Made by a program: the position numbers and the translations under genes. DNA of 41,685 bases from Oscillospiraceae bacterium. Lineage in GTDB: Bacteria > Bacillota > Clostridia > Oscillospirales > UBA929. Under the pieces are notes generated by a model. It was not told the origin of the DNA. It saw only the letters and a list, made by a program, of their open reading frames with translations, and did not search any database. Location: assembly GCA_031271665.1 (NCBI GenBank), contig JAISVI010000060.1:1-41685 (forward strand). Direction: 5' to 3'. This document shows, one piece after another, positions 30,230 through 37,954 of this stretch; positions within the stretch are counted from its first letter, which is position 1; each line of letters begins with the position of its first letter.

Positions 30230-31575
30230 AGAATCTCCTCCTTAATTACGCTTATAGAGAAATCCGCCTCTCCCCCATCATAACACAGTTCACGAAGGAT
30301 TGCGATATGTTTTTTGTCGATTTTTTCTCCCGGCGCGACAAGGGGAACGCCGGGAGGGTACGGTGCAAGCGGCTCGGCCGCTACGCGCCCCGCCGCCTTT
30401 TCAAGCCTTATCTGCTCGCGGGGGGCGAAAAACGCCTCGCGCGGGCAAAGAACAGTTTCGGGCAGCGGAAGGGGCGCAAGAGTCCCCGTGCCGCCCAAAC
30501 TGCCCGGCGATACCGCGCCTATGGCGGCGCGCAGAGCTTTCCGGCTTTCCGGCGTGTCGTTTGGACTAAGTATAAAAACGATGTTCTTATCGTCCGCCAT
30601 CTCGCACATAACGCCGAAATCTTCCGCGATCCTAAGCGCGTCGCGGTATCCGCAGCCCGTATACAGGCAAAGCCGCGCCGCGTCAATCTTGATGCTCGCT
30701 TTTGGTTGCGCGTTGTGAGTTAAAGACAAAACCGACCCAAATTCCCGCCGCAGGCTTTCCGCGAAGCCGCCAACCTCCGCCCAGCGCTCTTTGCCGTCCC
30801 GCTCAAGCGCCGAAAAAGCGCCGTCCATAGAGGCAAGCATCGGGTATGACGGCGAGGATGTGCCGAACACCGAGGTCATATAACGCGCGCGCGGCGCGTC
30901 ACGGGCGTCCGACAAAAGCATAAAGGCCGCCTGCCCCAGCGCGGGCAGCGTCTTATGCGCCGAGCATACGGCAATCCGCGCGCCGTGAAGCGGGCTTTGC
31001 CCGCCCGGCAGGAACATAAGGTGCGCGCCGTGCGCCGCGTCAGCGATAACCGGGATTTCACGCCCGCTCTCCGTGCGCCACGCGCGGTCTTCCGAAAGCA
31101 CACCGTAGTATGTCGGACAGGTGAGAAAGACGCAGGCAATGTCCTCCGGCAGGGGGCGGGGCGTAAGCGCCGCGCTTATGCCGAACGGAGCAAGCCGTTC
31201 GCGCGTAAGGTAAAGCGGACGAAGGCCGAGCATGGCCAGCGCGTGAAGCGCGCTTTTGTGGCAGTTCCTGTCAAGCGCGACCGTGTCCCCGGGTTTAGTA
31301 AGCGCCGCAAGCGCGGCGAAAACCCCTTGGGTCGCGCCGCCCGTAAGGAAAAGCGCGGCCTGCGCGCCGTAAAGCCGGGCGCACCGCGCCTCGGCCATAC
31401 GGATATGGCCGTTTTGCTCGGTGTAAAGGCTCCCAGTTTCCCCAAGCTCGGTGAAGTCTATGCGCGCCGCGCCGTCAAACGGCGGCGGAAGGACGCCCTT
31501 ATGCCCCGGCATGTGGAACCGGTGCGTCCCCCGCGCCGCCAGTTCCCCAAGCGCGGCGGCAAGCGAATGCGTCAT
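30226..31575 (-). CDS. Orn/Lys/Arg decarboxylase-like PLP enzyme (YaaO type)
   Basis: 449 residues. HRFHMPGHKG at the N-terminus, FLTGGATQGVFAAL, DRNCHKSALHAL, TCPTYYGVLSE, VIADAAHGAHLMF and CSAHKTLPALGQAAFM with PLP lysine K208. It is the shorter, wing-less Bacillota form (YaaO/SpeA-like) that decarboxylates lysine or arginine, or an unknown amine; substrate cannot be set from sequence. ATG 31575 overlaps the upstream stop as ATGA. Unlike in Bacillus, tmk does not follow it. Confidence 0.92.
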   Translation of the reverse strand: MTHSLAAALGELAARGTHRFHMPGHKGVLPPPFDGAARIDFTELGETGSLYTEQNGHIRMAEARCARLYGAQAALFLTGGATQGVFAALAALTKPGDTVALDRNCHKSALHALAMLGLRPLYLTRERLAPFGISAALTPRPLPEDIACVFLTCPTYYGVLSEDRAWRTESGREIPVIADAAHGAHLMFLPGGQSPLHGARIAVCSAHKTLPALGQAAFMLLSDARDAPRARYMTSVFGTSSPSYPMLASMDGAFSALERDGKERWAEVGGFAESLRREFGSVLSLTHNAQPKASIKIDAARLCLYTGCGYRDALRIAEDFGVMCEMADDKNIVFILSPNDTPESRKALRAAIGAVSPGSLGGTGTLAPLPLPETVLCPREAFFAPREQIRLEKAAGRVAAEPLAPYPPGVPLVAPGEKIDKKHIAILRELCYDGGEADFSISVIKEEIL

Positions 31576-32636
31576 ATATGCCTTACGCTTGCGCAGACGC
31601 ACACAAGCGGGTCGATGTCGGCGTATACGTCCGCGCCGACCGCGATATCCGAAGAGCCAAGATTCACCGCGACAGCGTCAATGCCCGCCCGCCCCAATAC
31701 TTTAAGCTTTTTGCCGTCCGCAAGGCGCAGAACGGGCGCGCTTTCCCCGCGTATAAGCCGCGCAAGCGCTTTGGCGAACGTTGGCGGGCGTGTCTGCGCG
31801 GTTCTTCCCAGTCCGTCGGCAGTACCCATCGGGACAATTCCGGCGCGTGCCGCCTTTTTAATCGCCTTTCCGCCCAGAACCGCCCCGGCGGGCTTATGCC
31901 CCGTGTCGGTAAGACTTGCGCGCAGTTTTGCCGCCGGAACAAGCCCGGCTCTTCGCCACTCCGGCGCGCCGCCAAGGGCAACGCCGACGCGCAAGGCGTC
32001 GTACGGCTCGGTCTTAGGTTCGCTTAAAAGCGCGCCGACCCCCGCCGCGTGTATCAAGCCCGTTTCAATCTTCGCCGCGCGCAGCCCCTCGACCACGCCG
32101 CCGAACGACTGCGACTGCGCGAGAAGCGCCTTGCGCGCGCCGTACGGGGCGTACTGCGTGTAAAGGCCGGTGAACGCGATACTTCCCATATAGCGGTATA
32201 CGGAGAGGATTTTATCGGGTTCGGTGTGCGAAAACCCGTAATGCCCGAACCCCGTGTCCACGCGCACATGCGCCTCGGCAACCGTTCCGCGCCGCTCGGC
32301 AAGGCCGGAAAGCGCCATTGCGGAATCCTGCCCGCCCACCGTGGCGATAACCCCAAGGTCTATTATGCGCTCTACCTCCGCGGGGTCGCAGGTCGGGCGC
32401 AGCATAAGGATGTCGATGTCCGCGAATTCCCCGGCGCGCAGCTTCTCCGCCTCGGCCGTATCGCCGACCGCGAAGAACCGTACCCCCTCTTCGTAAAGGA
32501 ACTTCGCCGTCGGCACAAGCCCCAGACCGTACGCGTTATGCGCAAGCACGCCGATCAGGGCGCGCCCCCCGGCCCTTTCCCGGATAATCCCAAGATTATT
32601 TTTAAGCGCGGCCCTTGACACAACCAATTCCGTCAT
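31572..32636 (-). CDS. Alanine-racemase-like protein lacking the catalytic lysine
   Basis: 354 residues with the Alr layout (VVSRAALKNNLGIIRERAG; GVLAHNAYGLGL; VRVDTGFGHYGF; PMGTADGLGR; VLGRAGIDAVAVNLG). Canonical Alr has the PLP lysine in a VVKAxAYGHG motif; here A32 stands in its place. R136 of the DTGMGRLGF motif is H132, and the VSYG tyrosine motif is absent. It therefore probably cannot racemise alanine; a binding or regulatory role is possible. A related lysine-less form is known to me from gut Clostridia annotated as alanine racemase. GGAGG precedes ATG 32636, whose ATGA overlaps the transposase stop. Confidence 0.85.
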   Translation of the reverse strand: MTELVVSRAALKNNLGIIRERAGGRALIGVLAHNAYGLGLVPTAKFLYEEGVRFFAVGDTAEAEKLRAGEFADIDILMLRPTCDPAEVERIIDLGVIATVGGQDSAMALSGLAERRGTVAEAHVRVDTGFGHYGFSHTEPDKILSVYRYMGSIAFTGLYTQYAPYGARKALLAQSQSFGGVVEGLRAAKIETGLIHAAGVGALLSEPKTEPYDALRVGVALGGAPEWRRAGLVPAAKLRASLTDTGHKPAGAVLGGKAIKKAARAGIVPMGTADGLGRTAQTRPPTFAKALARLIRGESAPVLRLADGKKLKVLGRAGIDAVAVNLGSSDIAVGADVYADIDPLVCVCASVRHI

Positions 32637-33229
32637 TCAAGACACCCTCCTTTCGCGGCGTAATAACAATCCTTCTGCCATTCTTCAGGATTTTTGGCGA
32701 TATACTCGCAGATTCTTCTATATACGGATTTGTTTCTGACAACGTAATCATGGTAAGCTCTTTGGAACAATTTAAATCCGCATTCTTTATGTATATAGCG
32801 TTTCAATGTGGATACAAACGCGGGAATTGTATCGTTTGCGCGGGAACGCGTCCACGCTGCCTCATTTATAGGCCTTAAATCTTCTTTATTGTTGGCAAGA
32901 TGTACGCGAAGTAAGATGTGGAGGTGATTGGGCATAACAACATACTTCTTAATAACAATATTCGCATAATGACTTCCGACAATCGCGATGTATTTATCGG
33001 CAATACGACCATACTCAGACAAACGAACATACGGGGCTTCTTTGGGAAACGGCGGGACGTCGAGGACGCCTTGAGTGGGCGGGACGTCGAGGACGCCGTC
33101 CCCTACAACTTCGCCCAACATCTCATGTCTTCCTTCGACGCAGATCGTAATGAAGTAGACACCGGTATTTGAGTAACAGAAATCTTCTAACCGTATTTGT
33201 TTCCTGACGGGCAGTTCCTTCATCGACAA
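32633..33229 (-). CDS. REP-associated tyrosine transposase (TnpA-REP, Y1/HUH type)
   Basis: 198 residues. YFITICVEGRHEMLGE, the HUH motif VVMPNHLHILL (H102, H104) and the nucleophile region QRAYHDYVVRNKSVYRRICEYIAKNPEEW (Y159) are complete, so it could be active. Such single-copy transposases (RAYTs) process REP hairpins. Residues 41-60 (VVGDGVLDVPPTQGVLDVPP) are two in-frame copies of the REP-like DNA found at 33281. TTG 33229 fits the GGAGGG spacing; ATG 33223 is alternative. The gene is AT-rich and its stop overlaps the next start. Confidence 0.92.
   Translation of the reverse strand: MSMKELPVRKQIRLEDFCYSNTGVYFITICVEGRHEMLGEVVGDGVLDVPPTQGVLDVPPFPKEAPYVRLSEYGRIADKYIAIVGSHYANIVIKKYVVMPNHLHILLRVHLANNKEDLRPINEAAWTRSRANDTIPAFVSTLKRYIHKECGFKLFQRAYHDYVVRNKSVYRRICEYIAKNPEEWQKDCYYAAKGGCLE
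33051..33109 (-). repeat. Two REP-like copies inside the transposase gene
   Basis: On the minus strand a full copy (33109-33079) starting GTTGTAGGGGACGGCGTCCT and ending CGACGTCCCGC is followed by a shortened copy (33070-33051) GGCGTCCTCGACGTCCCGCC. Stem GGGACG/CGTCCC. Both keep the reading frame open. Confidence 0.85.
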
Positions 33230-33280
33230 CTATAGTCCCTCCCGCGTGAACGCGCCTCTTTTTTGCAGACCTTTGGGATC

Positions 33281-33312
33281 GTTGTAGGGGACGGCGTCCT
33301 CGACGTCCCGCC
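33281..33312 (+). repeat. REP-like copy upstream of the transposase gene
   Basis: 32 bases beginning GTTGTAGGGGACGGCGTCCT and ending CGACGTCCCGCC, identical to the in-gene copy but in opposite orientation. The transposase start codon lies between them. Rest of the gap 33230-33343 has a GCG-TGAA-CGC hairpin with T-run near 33244-33262. Confidence 0.85.
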
Positions 33313-33343
33313 GTTTCCTCTACGCCTCCGCTACACTGCCTTC

Positions 33344-34327
33344 TTACCCCTTTGCCGTGAAGTCAAACGGCGGTCTGATTATCCCGCGCTCGGTGACAAG
33401 CGCGGTGATAAGCGCCGCGTCCGTGACGTCGAAGGCGGGGTTTCTTACCTTCACGCCCTCCGGGGCAAGGCGCGAAGAATACATAAGCGTGGTCACCTCA
33501 TCCGCGCCGCGCTCTTCTATTACGATGTCAGACCCGGACGCGCAGTCCGCGTCAATGCTTGAAAACGGCGCGCAGACATAGAAAGGTATGCCGAAATGTT
33601 TGGCAAGCACCGCAAGGGTAAGCGTGCCGATTTTGTTTGCCGTGTCGCCGTTGGCGGCAACGCGGTCCGCGCCGGTGAACACCGCGCCGACGCGCCCCTC
33701 TTTCATCATCGCCCCGGCCATGCCGTCGCATATAAGCGTCACGTCCGCGCCGCTTCGCATAAGCTCGAAAGCGGTAAGCCGCGCGCCCTGAAGCAGGGGG
33801 CGCGTTTCGTCACAGTAGATTTTAAGGCCGTAGCCCCGGCTGTTGGCAAGGTAAATCGGCGCGAGCGCCGTGCCGTACTCCGCCGCCGCCAGCGCGCCCG
33901 CGTTGCAGTGCGTAAGCACGCCCATGCCGGGAGAAAGCAGGGAAACGCCGTGTTCGCCTATGGCGCGGCAGGCCGCGCGGTCCTCTTCCTCTATGGCGCG
34001 CGCCTCGCAAAGCAGTTCCCGCGCGCCGCCGCCGTTTTTCCATACGGAAAGCATACGTTTAAGCGCCGCGCGCAGATTGACCGCCGTGGGGCGCGCCGAA
34101 TCCAGATACGCGGCGACCTCCCCGGCCTTGTCGGGCGAAGCCTTCGCGCCCATATAAAACCCATAGGCCGCCGCCGCGCCGATGGCGGGCGCGCCGCGAA
34201 CGCTAAGGGTTTTGATCGCCCCGTAAACATCCTCGGGCGTCCTTAGCGTAAGATACACTTCCTCGCCGGGCAGGCGCGTCTGGTCAAGTATGGTAAGCGC
34301 GCCGTCCTGAAAGCGGTATGTGAACAT
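33344..34327 (-). CDS. mtnA: S-methyl-5-thioribose-1-phosphate isomerase
   Basis: 327 residues. VRGAPAIGAAAAYG at 43-56, LTHCNAGALA with catalytic C141, YCDETRPLLQGARLTA, and TGADRVAANGDTANKIGT with catalytic D221: all features of MtnA of the methionine salvage pathway, an eIF2B-like fold. TAG of nfnB is immediately followed by ATG 34327. The other salvage genes are not in the window, so it may also act on ribose-1-phosphate-type substrates (family knowledge). Confidence 0.95.
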   Translation of the reverse strand: MFTYRFQDGALTILDQTRLPGEEVYLTLRTPEDVYGAIKTLSVRGAPAIGAAAAYGFYMGAKASPDKAGEVAAYLDSARPTAVNLRAALKRMLSVWKNGGGARELLCEARAIEEEDRAACRAIGEHGVSLLSPGMGVLTHCNAGALAAAEYGTALAPIYLANSRGYGLKIYCDETRPLLQGARLTAFELMRSGADVTLICDGMAGAMMKEGRVGAVFTGADRVAANGDTANKIGTLTLAVLAKHFGIPFYVCAPFSSIDADCASGSDIVIEERGADEVTTLMYSSRLAPEGVKVRNPAFDVTDAALITALVTERGIIRPPFDFTAKG

Positions 34328-35707
34328 CTATTTCCCCGCGAGGTAGGCGATCATGCTCTCCGCCGCGATCTTGCCCGCGCCCATCGCCTTTATAACCGTG
34401 GCCGCGCCGGTGGAGATGTCGCCGCCGGCATACACGCCGGGGCGGCTTGTCTCGCCCGTGTCCGGGTTTGTCACCACACAGCCCCAGCGGTCGAATTCAA
34501 GTCCCCGCTCGGTCTGGCGCAGAAGCGGGTTGGGAGATGTGCCGATTGCGGAAATAACGCAGTCGCACTCGACGGTGAAGCGGCTTCCCGGTTTCGGGAC
34601 GGGGCGGCGGCGTCCGGAGGCGTCCGGCTCGCCAAGTTCCATTTCCTCGCAGACCATGCCCGACACCCGGAAATCGTCCCCGCCCAGTATCTCCACGGGG
34701 GCGGTAAGGAATTTGAAGACGATGCCCTCTTCCATGGCGTGGTGTATCTCTTCCTTGCGGGCGGGCAGTTCGGCCTCGCCCCTGCGGTAGACGACCGTCA
34801 CGTTGCCGCCGCTTAAACGCTTGGCGCAGCGGGCGGCGTCCATGGCCACGTTGCCGCCGCCGACGACCGCCGCGTTTTTGAATACGGGCGCGGGCGTTTC
34901 CGCATCCGGCTCGTACGCCTTCATAAGGTTAATTCGTGTAAGGAATTCGTTGGCGGAGTATACGCCGATAAGGCTTTCTCCCGGGACTTTCATAAATGTG
35001 GGAAGCCCCGCGCCAACGCCGATAAACACCGCGCCGAAGCCGCGCGCGAACAAGTCGTCTATTGAAAGAACGCGCCCGACGACCATATTCGTCTCGATCT
35101 TCACGCCCATGTCTTTAAGGCTTTCTATCTCGCGCCCCGCCACGGCCTTCGGAAGACGGAACTCGGGTATGCCGTAGATAAGCACCCCGCCCGGCGTGTG
35201 GAACGCCTCGAACATAGTGACCTCCACCCCGGCGGCGGCAAGTACGCCCGCGCAGGTAAGCCCCGCCGGGCCGGTCCCGATAACCGCGGCGCGATGCCCC
35301 GTAGGCGCGGCGCCGGACAATGCCTTTGGCACGGCGCTGTCCGCCGCGTAGCGCTCAAGCCGCCCGATGGCCACCGGCTCGCCCTTCAGTCCCCGGACGC
35401 AAAGCTCTTCGCACTGGGTCTCCTGCGGGCAGACGCGCCCGCATATGGCGGGCAGCGCGTTTGTCCTTCGCAGAATCTCAAGCGCCGTATCCGCGTCGCC
35501 GCTTTTAAGCGGCGTTATAAAGGCGGGGATGTCAACCCCGACGGGACAGCCCTTTACACAGGGCTTATGCTTGCAGCCAAGGCAGCGCTCGGCCTCGCTT
35601 TTCGCCTGTTCGGCGGTATAGCCAAGGGCGACCTCGGTGAAATTGGTATTGCGCGTGTCCGGGCTTTGCTCGGGCATCGGCGTTTTGTTAAGCTGCATAT
35701 TAGGCAT
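34328..35707 (-). CDS. NADPH-dependent flavoprotein subunit, NfnB/SudA (GltA-like)
   Basis: 459 residues. N-terminal cysteine clusters C42/C45/C50/C54 and C89/C93/C99/C103 for two [4Fe-4S], then FAD motif AAVIGTGPAGLTCAGVLAAAG and NAD(P) motif AAVVGGGNVAMDAARCAKRL, ending AGGDISTGAATVIKAMGAGKIAA. It looks like glutamate synthase small chain but, with the NfnA-like neighbour, it is more likely NfnB (electron-bifurcating NADH-dependent ferredoxin:NADP oxidoreductase) or sulfide dehydrogenase. ATG 35707 overlaps the nfnA stop by eight bases; AGGGGTG precedes it. Confidence 0.93.
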   Translation of the reverse strand: MPNMQLNKTPMPEQSPDTRNTNFTEVALGYTAEQAKSEAERCLGCKHKPCVKGCPVGVDIPAFITPLKSGDADTALEILRRTNALPAICGRVCPQETQCEELCVRGLKGEPVAIGRLERYAADSAVPKALSGAAPTGHRAAVIGTGPAGLTCAGVLAAAGVEVTMFEAFHTPGGVLIYGIPEFRLPKAVAGREIESLKDMGVKIETNMVVGRVLSIDDLFARGFGAVFIGVGAGLPTFMKVPGESLIGVYSANEFLTRINLMKAYEPDAETPAPVFKNAAVVGGGNVAMDAARCAKRLSGGNVTVVYRRGEAELPARKEEIHHAMEEGIVFKFLTAPVEILGGDDFRVSGMVCEEMELGEPDASGRRRPVPKPGSRFTVECDCVISAIGTSPNPLLRQTERGLEFDRWGCVVTNPDTGETSRPGVYAGGDISTGAATVIKAMGAGKIAAESMIAYLAGK

Positions 35708-36554
35708 GTTCTGCACCCCTGCTTTCCCCGGTCAGTCTGCAAATATGCTCGTCCATTCGCGCCTTCTCGAAGGCCGCGTACGCGGTGTTGCGGCGCATTG
35801 TCTCGTCAAAGTCCACCAGATGCCCGTCGAAGTCCGGGCCGTCCACACAGGCGAAGAAAACCTTGCCGTCCACGGTGACGCGGCAGCATCCGCACATTCC
35901 GGTGCCGTCCACCATAAGGGGGTTCATGCTTACGACGGTCGGAATGCCATACTCTTTGGTAAGCCGGCTTACGAATTTCATCATAACAAGCGGCCCGATG
36001 GCGTACACGCGGTCAAACGAAACGCCGCCGGTTATAAGCCCTTTGAGCTTGTCCGTCACAAACCCCTTAAAGCCGTAGCTGCCGTCGTCGGTGCAGATGT
36101 GCAGGGCGCTTGAGTCTTCGCGCATCTCCTCTTCCAGGATAACGATGTCCTTTGTGCGGAAACCGGCAATCATATGTACCTCGGCGCCTTCGCGCTTCAG
36201 CGCGGCGGCTATCGGCCACGCGATGGCGCAGCCAAGCCCCCCGCCGACAACGGCGCATCTGCCGCTTTGAAGGTGCGTCGGCGTTCCAAGCGGCCCGGCA
36301 ACGTCAAGGATTATGTCCCCGGTTTTCATGTCCGACAGAATCGCGGTTGACTTTCCGACGCGCTGGACAACGACGGTGACGACGCCGCTTTGCGCGTCCG
36401 CGCGCGCGATGGTAAGCGGGATTCTCTCGCCCCGCGCGTCGACGCGAAGGACGACGAACTGACCCGGCAGCGCCTTGGCCGCGATATGCGGCGCGTCCAG
36501 GTCGATGCGCGTAACGTCCGCGTTAAGACGGCGCGCGTTTGCAATGACTGCCAA
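35700..36554 (-). CDS. Ferredoxin-NADP reductase-like subunit, NfnA/SudB
   Basis: 284 residues. N-terminal FAD domain (PGQFVVLRVDARGERIPLTIA), VGGGLGCAIAWPIAAALKREG NAD site and C-terminal [2Fe-2S] ligands in GTGMCGCCRVTVDGKVFFACVDGPDFD, as in NfnA. With NfnB it forms the transhydrogenase complex used by strict anaerobes. The start is TTG 36554, seven bases after AAGGAGG. First gene of nfnA-nfnB-mtnA; the gap to pyrB is 37 bases. Confidence 0.93.
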   Translation of the reverse strand: MAVIANARRLNADVTRIDLDAPHIAAKALPGQFVVLRVDARGERIPLTIARADAQSGVVTVVVQRVGKSTAILSDMKTGDIILDVAGPLGTPTHLQSGRCAVVGGGLGCAIAWPIAAALKREGAEVHMIAGFRTKDIVILEEEMREDSSALHICTDDGSYGFKGFVTDKLKGLITGGVSFDRVYAIGPLVMMKFVSRLTKEYGIPTVVSMNPLMVDGTGMCGCCRVTVDGKVFFACVDGPDFDGHLVDFDETMRRNTAYAAFEKARMDEHICRLTGESRGAEHA

Positions 36555-36591
36555 AGAATTTCCTCCTTTTTTACTGTCTAATATAACAAAT

Positions 36592-37638
36592 CTAAGGTAA
36601 CAAATTGTCACAATATCCGCAACGCCCGTTTTCGGAAAGCGCGGGCAGGTAAGTCTCGCGCTTTGTGATGCACCGCCCGTTTTCACAGCGCGGCTTGTCC
36701 GCGCCGGACGCGTAAGACGGGTATTCCTTGGGTTTCTTCGCGAGCGTAAGGAGAAGAGCCATGCGCACCGTCATGCCGATCTCGGCCTGTTTGAAATACG
36801 CGGCGCGGGGGTCTGTGTCCACGTCCGCGTGTATCTCGTCCACGCGCGGCAGAGGGTGGAGTATAAGAAGATCCTTTTTCGCGGCTTTAAGCTTCTGCGC
36901 CGTAAGCACGTACACGCCCTTAAGCCGTTCGTACTCAAGGGGGTCAAGGAACCGCTCGCGCTGGATGCGCGTCATATACAAAACGTCAAGCTGGGCAAGG
37001 GATGCCTCTAACCGCGTGGACTCGACAAAGCGTATGGCGTTTTCCGACATGTACCCGCGCAGATACTGCGGGACGGAAAGCTCTCTCGGAGAGATAAGCG
37101 ACAGCCGCGCGGAGGGAAAATGTTTAAGCGCCCGTATAAGCGAATGCACCGTGCGCCCGTTTTTCAAGTCCCCGCATATGCCGATATGAAGCCCGTCAAC
37201 GCCGCCGCGAAGCCGCGTTATCGTCGCGAGGTCGGTAAGCGTCTGCGTGGGGTGGAAATGCCCGCCGTCCCCGGCGTTTATAACCGGAACCGAGCTGTAC
37301 ATCGATCCCGCGAGCGCCGCGCCCTCGCACGGGTGGCGCGTCACGATTACGTCGGCGTACCCGGAAACCATGATGAACGTGTCTTTAAGCGTTTCGCCCT
37401 TGGCCGCGCTTGACGCGTTGGGGTCGTTAAAGCCGAACACCCCGCCGCCCAAACGCTGCATAGCCGCCTGGAAAGAAAAATTGGTGCGCGTTGACGGTTC
37501 ATAGAAAAGCGAGGCCATGACGTGTCCGCGAAGCGTGTCCCGGAACGCGCCGGGGTCTTTCCATATTTCCTGCGTAAGCGCGTACAGTTCCCGCCACTGC
37601 CCAAGGCTGACGTCCGCGAAATCGATTAAGTGCCGCAA
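36592..37638 (-). CDS. pyrB: Aspartate carbamoyltransferase with PyrI-like zinc tail
   Basis: 348 residues. Carbamoyl-phosphate site FYEPSTRTNFSFQAAM, then TRHPCEGAA, DGGHFHPTQTLTDL, GDLKNGRTVHSL, YMTRIQRER and HPLPRVDEI: a complete PyrB catalytic chain for pyrimidine synthesis. After residue ~310 an extension holds C318-x4-C323-x16-C340-x2-C343, the zinc-site arrangement of the regulatory chain PyrI, with no nucleotide-binding half. Start is TTG 37638. Promoter at 37663-37691. Confidence 0.95.
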   Translation of the reverse strand: MRHLIDFADVSLGQWRELYALTQEIWKDPGAFRDTLRGHVMASLFYEPSTRTNFSFQAAMQRLGGGVFGFNDPNASSAAKGETLKDTFIMVSGYADVIVTRHPCEGAALAGSMYSSVPVINAGDGGHFHPTQTLTDLATITRLRGGVDGLHIGICGDLKNGRTVHSLIRALKHFPSARLSLISPRELSVPQYLRGYMSENAIRFVESTRLEASLAQLDVLYMTRIQRERFLDPLEYERLKGVYVLTAQKLKAAKKDLLILHPLPRVDEIHADVDTDPRAAYFKQAEIGMTVRMALLLTLAKKPKEYPSYASGADKPRCENGRCITKRETYLPALSENGRCGYCDNLLP

Positions 37639-37662
37639 TGCCGCTCACCCACTTCGGGCAAA

Positions 37663-37691
37663 AGTATATCATATCGGGCGGGAGTTGACAA
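37663..37691 (-). promoter_or_regulatory. Promoter of pyrB
   Basis: On the minus strand TTGTCA (37691-37686), 17-base spacer, TATACT (37668-37663). Start near 37656. The ISLre2 element lies only 18 bases upstream of the -35 (target duplication 37700-37709). Confidence 0.78.
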
Positions 37692-37699
37692 TAGAGTCC

Positions 37700-37709
37700 T
37701 CCGTCTGCG
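37700..37709. repeat. Left target-site duplication of the IS
   Basis: TCCGTCTGCG, identical to 39489-39498. Exact copies suggest a recent insertion. Confidence 0.82.
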
Positions 37710-37954
37710 TCAGTGTCAAGTAAACGTGGGCAAGACTTAGAGGCGAAAAAACACACACGAAAAATAATCTGAAACTAGCGTGAGATCGTGGGATGAGTTT
37801 ATCGCATTGGTTTTCCGGGGCGGTAAAAGGGAAACGGCAAAGCTTTGTAAAGCCTCACCGCCCCGCAAAAACTCACGAACCGCTCAGGTCGCTCTCCAGC
37901 GTCGCCCTATCCTGAACGTGAGTAAAAGCAAGGTTAGTATAGACGGAAACGGGG

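Noticed and set aside
31572-32636. Frameshift or pseudogene explanation for the missing lysine in the racemase-like gene
   Set aside because: The frame is intact, aligned through the whole family length, coupled to its neighbours, and changes are at several active-site positions rather than one.
34328-36554. Glutamate synthase small subunit (gltD)
   Set aside because: No large subunit is adjacent, and the overlapping neighbour is an NfnA-type reductase, so NfnAB or SudAB is more likely.
37740-37954. Possible riboswitch or group II intron
   Set aside because: The segment lies within the IS boundaries set by inverted repeats and target duplication, and no domain V or known aptamer pattern is visible.
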